Source: Nocardioides sp. 1609
GTDB lineage: Bacteria; Actinomycetota; Actinomycetes; Propionibacteriales; Nocardioidaceae
Direction: 5' to 3'
Length of the DNA stretch: 64,000 nt
Assembly: GCF_004522105.1 (NCBI RefSeq)
Contig: NZ_SPUJ01000007.1
Coordinates: 182,559 to 246,558 of the forward strand
This document shows, one piece after another, positions 41,689 to 50,300 of this stretch. How positions within the stretch are numbered: position 1 is the first letter of the stretch; each line of letters opens with the position of its first letter. Under the pieces are notes generated by a model, which saw only the letters and a program-made list of their open reading frames with translations, ran no database searches and was not told the origin of the DNA. The translations under genes and the position numbers were made by a program.

Positions 41689-42009
41689 TCAGACGAACGC
41701 GCGCAGCAGCGCCGTCACCAGCACCGCGGCCGCGGCCGCGGCGAGCAGGGGCGCACGGCACAGCAGGAGGACGGTCGCCACGGCGACCCCGACGGCCTCC
41801 GCGCCGATCACGAGCCGTCGGCCGTCGGCGAGCAGCGCCGTGGCCACCAGGGCGGCGAGCAGCGCCGGCGCCAGCGCGGCGATCACCCCGGCACTCCACC
41901 CCGGGAGCGGTCGGCTGCCCACGACGGCGGGGCCGATGCCCTTCGTCACCACGGCGACGGCGACCAGCCCGGCGATCAGGATCCAGACCTGCGCCTCCGA
42001 CAGGTTCAT
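41689..42009 (-). CDS. azlD: AzlD-family branched-chain amino acid export subunit
   Basis: A 106-residue small membrane protein with three to four helices (VWILIAGLVAVAVVTKGIGPA at about 8-28; GVIAALAPALLAALVATALLA; LLAAAAAAVLVTALL). This is the AzlD-type partner of AzlC; together they export branched-chain amino acids or analogues such as azaleucine. ATG 42009 overlaps the azlC stop (ATGA), so the pair is co-translated. Confidence 0.87.
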   Translation of the reverse strand: MNLSEAQVWILIAGLVAVAVVTKGIGPAVVGSRPLPGWSAGVIAALAPALLAALVATALLADGRRLVIGAEAVGVAVATVLLLCRAPLLAAAAAAVLVTALLRAFV

Positions 42010-42713
42010 CCGGTCCCGCTTCCCGCACCGTCGCCGGCGTCCTCGACGGGAGCCGGCCGCGCGGCCCCGAGCCCGAGGAGGGCCGCGGTGCCCGCCGCGA
42101 GGACCGGGACGCCCGGTGGGGCGAACGGCACCAGCGCGATCGCGATGCCCGCGCCGAGCGCGGCGACGACGCGGGCCCGGGGCTGACGGAGCTCGGCGAG
42201 CAGGATCGCGACGAAGAACGTCGGGAAGAGGGCGTCGAGCCCGAGCCGCTCGGTGTCCGCGAGGACGTCGCCGGAGAACGCCCCGACGACGGCGCCGGCC
42301 GTCCAGGCGACGTACTGGGGCAGCGTGGTGCCGAACAGCAGCCCCCGGTCGAAGGTGCCGTCGCCGCGGTTGGCGAGCGCCCACGACGAGTCGACGACCG
42401 CCTGCCCCTCAACCGCCCGCCGCAGTCGCCCGCCGGTGAGGGACGGCGCCAGGGCGACCCCCATCGCGAGGAACCGCGAGTGCATCAGCGCCGCCGCGGA
42501 CAGCGCGGCCGGGATGCTGCCACCACCCGCCACGATCGTCAGCGCGGTGAACTGGGCCGAACCGGCGAAGACGAGCGCGGAGGTGACGACGGCCTGGAGG
42601 GGCGTGAAGCCGGCGTTGACGGCCAGCACGCTGAAGGAGAGCGCGAGCACGAGGGCGACCGCGCCGTACGGCATCCCGAGACGGACGCCGCGGCGGAAGG
42701 AGTCGGCGTCCAC
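42006..42713 (-). CDS. azlC: AzlC-family branched-chain amino acid exporter
   Basis: A 235-residue membrane protein with the AzlC signature FRRGVRLGMPYGAVALVLALSF (about 6-27), LVFAGSAQFTALTIVAGGGS (about 47-66) and MHSRFLAMGVALAPSL (about 77-92). It forms the main subunit of the exporter with AzlD. The start is GTG or ATG-like at 42713 and matches the family N-terminus. A leucine-responsive Lrp-type regulator, often next to azlCD, is not present. Confidence 0.9.
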   Translation of the reverse strand: MDADSFRRGVRLGMPYGAVALVLALSFSVLAVNAGFTPLQAVVTSALVFAGSAQFTALTIVAGGGSIPAALSAAALMHSRFLAMGVALAPSLTGGRLRRAVEGQAVVDSSWALANRGDGTFDRGLLFGTTLPQYVAWTAGAVVGAFSGDVLADTERLGLDALFPTFFVAILLAELRQPRARVVAALGAGIAIALVPFAPPGVPVLAAGTAALLGLGAARPAPVEDAGDGAGSGTG

Positions 42714-42755
42714 CTGCCCACCGTAGGAGCGGCCCCGGCCGGTCCGCCGGCGGGG

Positions 42756-43916
42756 TCAGCCGAGCAGCACGCCGGCCAGCGCCTGCTCGGCCGCGCCCAG
42801 CGCAGCGGCGCCGAGGCCGAGGGTGCTCAGCCGGAGCTCGGGTCGGCGACGTCCGGGCGGGTCGAGCCGGTCGTCGAGCGCGGCGCGCGCGTGGTCGAGG
42901 ACGAGGTCACCGAGCGGCACGAAGTAGCCGCCGAGGACGACCACCTCGGGGTCCAGGACGCTGGTCAGGGTCGCCAGCCCCAGGCCGAGGTCCCGTCCCA
43001 CCCGGGCCAGGACCTGCTGGGCCCCGGCGTCGCGGGCGGCCCGCGCGGCCACCGCCTCCGCCGTCGCGGTGGGGGTGCCGAGCTCCTCCATCCCCAGGGC
43101 CCGCAGGACGGCGTGCAGGCCCACCGAGGCCTCCCAGCAGCCGCGTCGGCCGCACCCGCACCGTGCGGTCGGGTCGCCGACCGCCACGTGCCCGGCCTCG
43201 CCGGCGAAGCCCGTCGCGCCCTGCACGAGCACGCCGCCGGCGACGATCCCGACGCCAATGCCGACCGTGCCGGTCACGTAGAGGGCGTGGTCGACGCCGC
43301 GGGCGACACCGTGGTGGACCTCGGCGTAGGCCGCGCAGTTGGCGTCGTTGACGACGCGGACGTCGGAGTCCGGGAGCAACCCGGCCAGCGCGTCGGCGAG
43401 CTCGGGACCCGCCAGGGTCAGGTTGGGCGCCCACGCGACGGTGCGGTCGTCGCCGTGAACCAGCGCCGGCACGGCGGCCGTGACCCCGACGAACCGGCCG
43501 GCGCCGTAGCGGTCACGCAGGTCGCGCGTCACCGCGAGCAGCGCCTCGACCCGGTCCTCCGCGACCGGGCGCGACTCGCTGAGGACGACGTCGCCGGTGA
43601 GGTCGAGGACGACGGCGGTCACGTAGTCGACGTTGAGGTCGAGGCCGAGGCCGAGGTGCCGCCCCGGCCGCAGCGCCACCGGCCGGCCGGGCCGCCCGCG
43701 GACCGGCACCCGATCGTCGCCGAGCCGGTCGTCGGCGGCCCGGTCGACCCCGACGGTGCCGTCGGCCTCGAGGCTCGCGACGATCGCCCCGATCGTCGGC
43801 TTCGACAACCCCGTGGCGACGGCCAGCTCCGCGCGGGAGGTGGGGCCCAGGCGGCGCAGGGTGCGCACCACCAGCGCCGTGTGGCGGCGGCGGAGCTGGT
43901 CGGTCCCGGTCGTCAT
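42756..43916 (-). CDS. ROK-family transcriptional regulator (XylR/NagC-like)
   Basis: A 386-residue ROK regulator. The N-terminal winged HTH is at about 10-60 (LVVRTLRRLGPTSRAELAVATGLSKPTIGAIVASLE) and the sugar-kinase-like domain follows, with LGLDLNVDYVTAVVLDL, NDANCAAYAEV (about 192-202) and the zinc motif CGCGRRGCWE (about 259-268). It would bind a sugar and de-repress a sugar operon. It lies downstream of xylB and the xylA-like relic on the same strand, the usual place of a xylose regulator, though a second ROK gene (45769) sits on the other side. Confidence 0.88.
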   Translation of the reverse strand: MTTGTDQLRRRHTALVVRTLRRLGPTSRAELAVATGLSKPTIGAIVASLEADGTVGVDRAADDRLGDDRVPVRGRPGRPVALRPGRHLGLGLDLNVDYVTAVVLDLTGDVVLSESRPVAEDRVEALLAVTRDLRDRYGAGRFVGVTAAVPALVHGDDRTVAWAPNLTLAGPELADALAGLLPDSDVRVVNDANCAAYAEVHHGVARGVDHALYVTGTVGIGVGIVAGGVLVQGATGFAGEAGHVAVGDPTARCGCGRRGCWEASVGLHAVLRALGMEELGTPTATAEAVAARAARDAGAQQVLARVGRDLGLGLATLTSVLDPEVVVLGGYFVPLGDLVLDHARAALDDRLDPPGRRRPELRLSTLGLGAAALGAAEQALAGVLLG

Positions 43917-43992
43917 CGGCTGCTCGTCGGCTGCTTCGTCGCTGGGGTCGTGGGTGGGAGCGGCTGGTCCTGCGTCGCCGGGGGTCCGCCGC

Positions 43993-44208
43993 TCAGCGCA
44001 CGCCGCAGCGGTGCTCGCGGGCGGTCTGCTCGAGCGGGTGCGCCGGGAGGGAAGCACGGGCGGCGGCGCCGACGGGGACGCGGCCGCCCCGGCCGACGGT
44101 CCGGGGACCGGCGGACACCGTGTCCTCGGGGGTGGGGGTGGGCAGCTCGGGCACGGAGATCCCCTCGTCGTCGGCGGTGGAGAGGTGGCGCACGGGTGCG
44201 CGGGTCAC
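43993..44208 (-). pseudogene. Probable decayed xylose isomerase (xylA) N-terminal remnant
   Basis: A 71-codon reading frame starts at GTG 44208, overlapping the xylB stop (GTGA). Residues about 23-50 (PTPEDTVSAGPRTVGRGGRV, then PVGAAAR) follow the N-terminus of actinobacterial XylA (PTPEDxFxFGLWTVGWxGRDPFGDATR) position by position, with conserved F, W and D residues lost to V, A, R. The rest of XylA (about 340 residues with the metal sites) is missing: the ROK gene begins 77 bp beyond the stop. It is either a relic or a small protein evolved from one; I favour a relic. Confidence 0.5.
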
Positions 44209-45602
44209 GTCCAGGAGGCGGTGCGCTCGCGCAGGGCGGCGTACGTCGCGCGCACCTCGGGGTCGGGCTCGGCCTCGAGCACCTCGGCCTCCGGTCCGGC
44301 CCAGGTGGGCGGTGCGGCGCTGCCGGCCAGGGCCCAGGCGGCCTGGCGGGCGGCGCCGAGGGCGACGTACTCCCCCGGCGGCACGACGGTCACGGGTCGG
44401 CCGAGCACGGCCGGCGCGAACGCCCGGACGGCACGGCTGCGGGCCGCCCCACCGACCAGGAGCACCCGGCGCGGCTCGACCCCGGTCGCGGCGACGACCT
44501 GGTCGACGGCGTCCGCGAGCGCGCACAGCAGGGCCGTGTGGGCCGCGCGCGCGAGGTCGGCACGGGTCGTGCGCGGGGTCAGACCGGTCCAGGTGCCGGT
44601 CGCGGTCGGGCGGTAGGGGCTGCGCTCGCCGCCGTAATAGGGCGAGAGGACGACGCCGCCCGCGTCCGGGGTCGACTCGAGCGCGAGCTCGGCGAGGCCG
44701 TCGTGGTCGACGCCGAGCCACCGCGCCTGCAGGTCGAGGATCCCGGCGGCGTTCATCGTGGTGACCATCGGGAGGAAGCCGCCGGCCGCGTCGGCGAAGC
44801 CGGTGACGACGCCGGTGCCGTCGGCGACGGGGCGGGCGCTGACGGCGGAGGCGACGCCGGAGGTGCCGATCGAGACCAGGACGTCGTCCGGTCCGAGGGC
44901 CATGCCGAGGGCGGCCGCCATGTTGTCGCCGGTGCCGGCGGAGACGATCGCGCCGTCGGGCGTGTGGGCGGCGACGCCGCCGGGGGCCACCAGCCGGGGC
45001 AGCGCGGGCTCGTGACCGAGCGCGGCGGCGGCGAGGTCGGGGCGCCAGCGACCCTCGGCGGTGGCGAAGTAGCCGGTGCCGGAGGCGTCGCCGCGGTCGG
45101 TGAACGGCTCGGTGCCGGGCGCGCTGAGGTGCCGGGCGACGAGGTCGTGGGGGAGCAGCACCCGCGCGACCCGGGCCGCTCGCTCGGGCTCGTGGTCGCG
45201 CAGCCAGCGCAGCTTGGTCACGGTGAAGGAGGCGACCAGGACGCTGCCGACCGCGTCGGCACAGGCCTGCGGGCCACCCATCTCGGCGATCAGGTCGGCG
45301 GCGGCCCCGGCAGAGCGGGTGTCGTTCCAAAGCAGCGCGTCGCGCACGGGCCGGTCCTCGGCGTCGAGCGCGACCAGGCCGTGCTGCTGGCCGCCCACGC
45401 CGACCGCGGCCACGGTGCGCAGCTGCTCGGGAGGCAGCGCGGCGAGGACCTCGTCGACGGCCGCGGTCCACGCTCGCGGGTCGACCTCGGTGCCGGCCGG
45501 GTGCCCGACGGCGTGCTGGGCCACGACCGTGCCGTCGTCGGCGTCGACGAGCAACGCCTTCACCGACTGGGTGGAGGTGTCGATGCCGAGGACGAGCGTC
45601 AT
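44205..45602 (-). CDS. xylB: Xylulokinase
   Basis: A 465-residue FGGY-family kinase that phosphorylates D-xylulose to xylulose 5-phosphate for the pentose phosphate pathway. LVLGIDTSTQSVKALLVD (3-20) is the phosphate-binding start. VGGQQHGLVALD (about 69-80) holds the xylulokinase-specific MQHG-like motif, WNDTRS (about 92-97) follows, and DGAIVSAGTGDNMAAALG and VLLVGGAARSRAVRAF are the C-terminal ATP-site elements. ATG 45602 is right after the operator-containing promoter. Downstream, on the same strand, are the xylA-like relic and a ROK gene. Confidence 0.92.
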   Translation of the reverse strand: MTLVLGIDTSTQSVKALLVDADDGTVVAQHAVGHPAGTEVDPRAWTAAVDEVLAALPPEQLRTVAAVGVGGQQHGLVALDAEDRPVRDALLWNDTRSAGAAADLIAEMGGPQACADAVGSVLVASFTVTKLRWLRDHEPERAARVARVLLPHDLVARHLSAPGTEPFTDRGDASGTGYFATAEGRWRPDLAAAALGHEPALPRLVAPGGVAAHTPDGAIVSAGTGDNMAAALGMALGPDDVLVSIGTSGVASAVSARPVADGTGVVTGFADAAGGFLPMVTTMNAAGILDLQARWLGVDHDGLAELALESTPDAGGVVLSPYYGGERSPYRPTATGTWTGLTPRTTRADLARAAHTALLCALADAVDQVVAATGVEPRRVLLVGGAARSRAVRAFAPAVLGRPVTVVPPGEYVALGAARQAAWALAGSAAPPTWAGPEAEVLEAEPDPEVRATYAALRERTASWT

Positions 45603-45612
45603 GCCTGCATTA

Positions 45613-45637
45613 AGTACGACTGTCGTACTAAAGTCAA
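45613..45637 (-). promoter_or_regulatory. xylB promoter with 8-1-8 operator
   Basis: AGTACGAC-T-GTCGTACT (45613-45629) is a perfect 8-1-8 inverted repeat. On the coding strand, TTGACT (45632-45637) is a good -35 and TACTTAAT just after the repeat supplies the -10, so the operator fills the spacer. A ROK/XylR-type repressor is the likely binder. Confidence 0.7.
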
Positions 45638-45756
45638 TGGTCGGCGGTCGATCCTGCCACCGACCGGCGACTGCCCACCGCACTTTTGGCTGAATGCGGA
45701 CAGAACTGGGGGTGATGGGTGGACGAAAGTTGTACCCCGAAGGGGACTTGCCATGA

Positions 45757-45762
45757 TTTACT
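45757..45762 (+). promoter_or_regulatory. -10 box of a leaderless promoter (TTTACT)
   Basis: TTTACT ends 6 nt before the ATG at 45769. A CCCC-GAA-GGGG mini-hairpin lies just upstream at 45735-45745. Confidence 0.5.
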
Positions 45763-45768
45763 GACACC

Positions 45769-47007
45769 ATGTCGCCGACGCCCCACACCAGCGGGGTTCA
45801 GGCACTCCCGTCCACGACGGCGGCCGCCCCCCTCGGGGGCGGCGAGCTCCTCAGCCTCATGCTCGACGGCAGTCCCCGCACCCGCGCCGACCTGATCGAG
45901 CTCACCGGTCTGGCCCGCTCGACGGTGGCCGGCCGCATCGAGGGACTCCTCTCCGTCGGCCTGCTGCTGCCCTCGGGCCAGAGCCGTTCGACGGGCGGCC
46001 GACCGCCGACCCGCTTCGCCTTCAACCCCTCCGCCCGGCTGGTGCTCGCCGCCGACTTCGGCGTGACCCACGGGCGGGCCGCGCTGACCGACCTCACCGC
46101 CACCGTGGTGGCCGAGGAGGTGAGCGACCTCGACATCGCCGACGGCCCCGAGGCCACCCTGGGGTGGCTCGTCGAGGCGACCGACCGGCTCCTCGAGCGC
46201 ACCGGCCGCACGCGCGCCGACCTCGCGGGCGTCGGCATCGGGCTGCCCGGACCCGTCGAGCACCACACCGGACGCCCGGTCAAGCCGCCGATCATGCCGG
46301 GCTGGGACGGTTTCGAGGTCGCGGCCTGGGTCGGTGAGCGACTCGGCGCGCCCGTGCTCGTCGACAACGACGTCAACATGATGGCTCTCGGCGAGCACTC
46401 GGTGGTCTACCCGCACGTCGAGCACCTCGTCTTCGTCAAGGTCGCCACCGGCATCGGAGCCGGCATCATCAGCGGCCGCCGGCTGCACCGCGGGGCCCAG
46501 GGGTCGGCGGGCGACCTCGGCCACGTCCAGAGCCCGCAGGGCGGGGACGCCCTCTGCCGCTGCGGCAACCACGGGTGCCTCGAGGCGATCGCCAGTGCCC
46601 GGGCCATCGCCCAGGCGCTGGACCCCGACCACTCCCCCGTCGCCGACGCGAGCCGCACGGTCCTCGACCGTCTGGCCCTCGGCGACCGGGACGCGCTGGC
46701 CGCCATCCGTCGCGCTGGCCGCGACATCGGCGAGGTCCTCGCGTCCTGCGTCAGCCTGCTCAACCCCTCGGTGATCGTGCTCGGCGGCGCTCTCGCCGGC
46801 GGCGCACCCAGCCTGCTGGCCGGCGTCCGCGAGGTCATCTACGCCCGCTCGCTGCCCCTGGCCACGGGTGAGCTGAGCGTCGTGCCGGCCCAGACCGGCG
46901 AGCACGCCGGCGTCATCGGTGCGGCCACGATGGCGGTGCAGCAGTTCCTCGCACCGCAGTCGGTCGACGCGATGCTCGCCAACCCGGTCAGCCAAGCCGC
47001 GATCTGA
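45769..47007 (+). CDS. ROK-family transcriptional regulator
   Basis: A 412-residue ROK protein. HTH at about 24-75 (GGELLSLMLDGSPRTRADLIELTGLARSTVAGRIEGLL), then the kinase-like fold with LVLAADFGVTHGRAALTDL, VGIGLPGPVEHHTG (about 162-175), VDNDVNMMALGEH (about 204-216), GTG-type IGAGIISGRRLHRG and the zinc motif CRCGNHGCLE (about 263-272). It is divergent from xylB across a 166-bp gap that contains the 8-1-8 operator, which makes it the best candidate for the xylB repressor. The pair of ROK genes flanking xylB are not close copies. Confidence 0.9.
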   Translation: MSPTPHTSGVQALPSTTAAAPLGGGELLSLMLDGSPRTRADLIELTGLARSTVAGRIEGLLSVGLLLPSGQSRSTGGRPPTRFAFNPSARLVLAADFGVTHGRAALTDLTATVVAEEVSDLDIADGPEATLGWLVEATDRLLERTGRTRADLAGVGIGLPGPVEHHTGRPVKPPIMPGWDGFEVAAWVGERLGAPVLVDNDVNMMALGEHSVVYPHVEHLVFVKVATGIGAGIISGRRLHRGAQGSAGDLGHVQSPQGGDALCRCGNHGCLEAIASARAIAQALDPDHSPVADASRTVLDRLALGDRDALAAIRRAGRDIGEVLASCVSLLNPSVIVLGGALAGGAPSLLAGVREVIYARSLPLATGELSVVPAQTGEHAGVIGAATMAVQQFLAPQSVDAMLANPVSQAAI

Positions 47008-47107
47008 TCTGACTGTCCGAGCCTGCCAGGGCCGGTCAGGTCATCGGTGGTCGAGCGATCTGACTGTCCGAGCCTGCGAGGACCAGTCAGGTCATCGGTG
47101 GTCGAGC
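47006..47107. repeat. 51-bp tandem duplication with terminator-like hairpins
   Basis: Two adjacent 51-bp units (47006-47056, 47057-47107) differ at three positions. Each contains CTGACTG ... GTCAG arms that can fold into a hairpin. The ROK stop codon overlaps the first unit, so the repeat may be a doubled terminator. Confidence 0.7.
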
Positions 47108-47170
47108 GAGCGGCGCGGCTGAGGAACGAAGCCGCGACCCGCGTGTCGAGACCCCTGGCCCACCGAGGCC
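47097..47170. repeat. Dispersed intergenic repeat, copy B
   Basis: Read on the minus strand it begins GGCCTCGGTGGGCC, contains GTCTCGACACG and ends GCTCGACCACC, matching the element at 3077-3147. The remaining part of the 47008-47355 gap has no gene. Confidence 0.55.
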
Positions 47171-47291
47171 AAGCCGCCCCGGCGGGCTGGCAGCAGAGGG
47201 CCAGCAGTTCCGTCGGCGCTCGCCGGCGCTCGCTCGCTCAAGCTCCGGGGTGCCGGCGTCCGGCCGCTCGGCCCCCGGGGGCCGGAACGGC

Positions 47292-47335
47292 CGGACGCCG
47301 GCCACCCCCGAGATCTCGGGGGTGGCCGGCGTCCG
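47292..47335. terminator. 44-bp perfect palindrome, terminator of the giant-protein operon
   Basis: Every base from 47292 to 47335 pairs with its mirror (centre GAGATCTC; arms start CGGACGCCGGCCACCCCC). It lies 20 bp after the stop of the 2217-residue protein gene. A second 16-bp palindrome CGGCCCCCGGGGGCCG lies nearby at about 47269-47284. Confidence 0.75.
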
Positions 47336-47355
47336 TGGTGGGGCCGGGAGGTCCG

Positions 47356-50300
47356 TCAGCGGCGGACGGTGAACCTCCAGGTCGTGACGGTGCGGTTGCC
47401 GGCCGCGTCGACGGCGACGACGCGCACGGTGTGGCGGCCGAAGGAGAGCGCCCGCTTCGGCGTCGCCGTCAGCCGGCCCTGCGCCTGGTTGTAGCGCACC
47501 GGGTTGACCCGCTTGCCGTCGACGAACACCTGCAGGCCGCTGGCCCGGACCGCGGAGGTGCGGTCGGTGACCTTGGCCTTGATGGTCGGCGTCCGGTCGC
47601 GGGTCGTGCCCTTCGGGCTCGTCCCGACGACCTTCGGGCCGGTCGCGTCGACCGTCCAGGTCGCCGTCGCCGGGCTGGCGTCGACGCCGCCAGCGCTCAC
47701 GGAGCGGACCCGCACGGTGTGCCGGCCGTCCTTGAGGTTGCCGAACGTCTTCGGCGAGGTGCAGGCGGTGTACGCCGAGCCGTCGATCGAGCACTCGAAC
47801 GTCGCCTGCCCCGCACCGGGACCGGTGGCCGTGAACCGCAGGGTCGCGGTCCGGGCCCGGGTGGTGCCGCTCGGCGCCGCGGTGATGCGGGTGTCGGTGA
47901 CGCCGACCGGCGCCGCGGTCACGGTGATCGTGACGGTGCCGGTGTCGTCGTCGGTGCCGTCGGAGACGACGTAGTCGAACGTGTCGCTCCCGACGTACCC
48001 GGCGGCCGGCGTGTAGGTGACGCTGCCGTCACCGGCGATGGTCGCGGTGCCGTGCGCCGGCGTCGTCACCGACTCCACGGTGAGGGTCGCTCCCGTGTCG
48101 GCGTCGGTGTCGTTGACCAGCACGTCGACCGAGACCGCCGTGTCCTGCGCGGTCGTGGCCGAGTCGTCGACCGCCACCGGGGCGGCGTTGACCGGGTCGT
48201 CGCCGTCGACGGTGAAGTAGTCGAAGCCGACCACGTCGCCGCTGTCCAGCACGCCCGCGGCGAACACGCCGAAGCTCGGGTCGGCCATCTCGTTGGAGAC
48301 GGTGCTGGCCAGCGCCGTCCAGGTGACGCCGGCGTCGACGGAGAACTCGCCGGAGTACGTCGACCCCTCCTTCGTCAGTCGCAGGCGGAGGTCGGCGCCC
48401 TGTCCGGCGGCCAGCACGGCCTCGGGCAGGTTGCCCACGATCACGTCTCCGACCTCCGAACGCATCTCCACCTTGATGGCGGAGCCGGCGTTCTCACCGG
48501 TCAGGAAGTCGAGCTTCACGTAGTTGGCGTCGTCGCCGTAGACCATGATCCCGGCCTGGCTGTAGCCACCGGTCAGGGCCGAGGCGTCGAGCCCGGTCTC
48601 GAGGACGAAGTCGTCGCCGGCGTGCGAGGCCGACTGCAGGACGTAGTTCGACTTCGCGGTCCCGGCCAGGTAGATCTCGCCGGGCGTCGTGGTGAGCCGC
48701 AGCTCACCGTCGACCACCGTGTACTTCGTGGTGTCCTCGGCCTGGATGGCGTCCCAGCGGCACTTGTCGAGCGCGGTGCCCTCGAAGGTGTCGTCGGAGG
48801 ACGTCGGGCCGCACGGCTCGGTCACCGTGACCGTCACCGTGCCGGTGTCGGTCAGCGCTCCGTCGGAGACGGTGTAGCCGAAGGTGTCGGTGCCGGTGAA
48901 CCCGGCGCCCGGCGTGTAGCGCACGGTGCCGTCGGCGTTGATCGCCGTGGTCCCGTTCGCCGGGTCGGTGACCGCGGTGACGGTGAGGTCGTCACTGTCG
49001 GGGTCGGTGTCCCCGACCAGCACCGGCACGTCCAGGGCGGTGTCCTGCTCCGTGGTGGCGGTGTCGTCGTCGGCGACGGGCGCCCGGTTCTCGGTGCCCG
49101 CGCCGGTGACCTCGAAGTAGTCGAAGGTCCCCGACTGGCCGGTCTGCTGGACGCCCAGGGAGAAGACCCCGAAGTCCATGTCGGCCGTCGGGTTCGACAC
49201 GGTGCCGACCGTGACCCAGCCGCCACCGAAGTCGACCTCGCCCACGTAGGACGTGCCCGTCTTGGTGATGCGCAGCTTGAACGTCGAGACGTTCGGCGGC
49301 ACGACGACCTCGGGCTGTGGGTTGAGGATCGCCGCGTTGGACTCCGACCGGAGCTCGATGCGGTTGAAGCTCTCGGCGGGGCGGTCGACGTCGGCCACCG
49401 GGTCGAGCTTGACGTAGTTGTCGTCGTCGCCGTAGATGAGCAGGCCCGCCTGGCCGTAGCCGTCGGTGTAGGTCGCCGACAGCTGCGTCTCGATCGAGTA
49501 GTCCTCCGTGGTGTTGGCGTCGGACTGCAGGATCAGGTTGGTCGCCTGGTCCTGGTTCGCCGAGGCCGTGTAGAGGTCGGCGGGCGCACCCTGGATGGTC
49601 AGGGCGCCACCGGCGACCTCGTAGGCGTCCGGGTCCTCACGCACGATGGCGTTCCAGCGGCACTCGTCGAGCGAGGTGCCGTCGAAGTCGTCCCGCGGCC
49701 CGGCGGCGCCGCTCGTCCCGTCGGGGTCGAAGCGGATCCAGTCGAAGGCCACCGTCGGGGTGCCGACCGCGCCTCCGGAGACCGCGGTCGGTCCCACCTT
49801 CGGCGAGGGCATGGTGCCCATCGGGGCCGGACGGCCTACCGGGGCGAAGGTCTCGCCGTCGGTCGAGTACGACGCCCGCAGGTCGGTGCCGTCGGAGGTC
49901 AACCGCACGTAGTACGTCGTCGGGAAGCCGGCCGGCACGCCGCCGAGCTTGTCCTCGGCGTTGTTGCGCGCGCTGCCCTGCGTCTCGTAGATGAACTCGA
50001 CGTCGCGGGTGCCGCCGGCCGAGATGAGGTGGACCGAGGCCCAGTTCTCGTCGTCGGAGTAGAGCCGCAGACCGGCCTGCTGGTAGTTCTCCGTCACGTC
50101 GGCGGTGACCTTGGCGGTCACCTCCCAGGCGCCGTCGGGGGCCGCCTGGACGACGACGTCCTTGGCGTTGCCGCCGGGCCCGTAGAGGCTGCCGGTGTCG
50201 ATCGGCATCGTCAGGCTGCCGCCGGTGACGGCGACGTTGCCGCTGGGACGGATCACCTCCCACTTGCCGTCGAGCGCGGTGCCGTCGAACTCGTCGGACT

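Noticed and set aside
42756..47007. The two ROK genes as a recent duplication
   Set aside because: Their HTH and zinc-motif regions differ at many positions (CGCGRRGCWE versus CRCGNHGCLE), so they are old paralogues.
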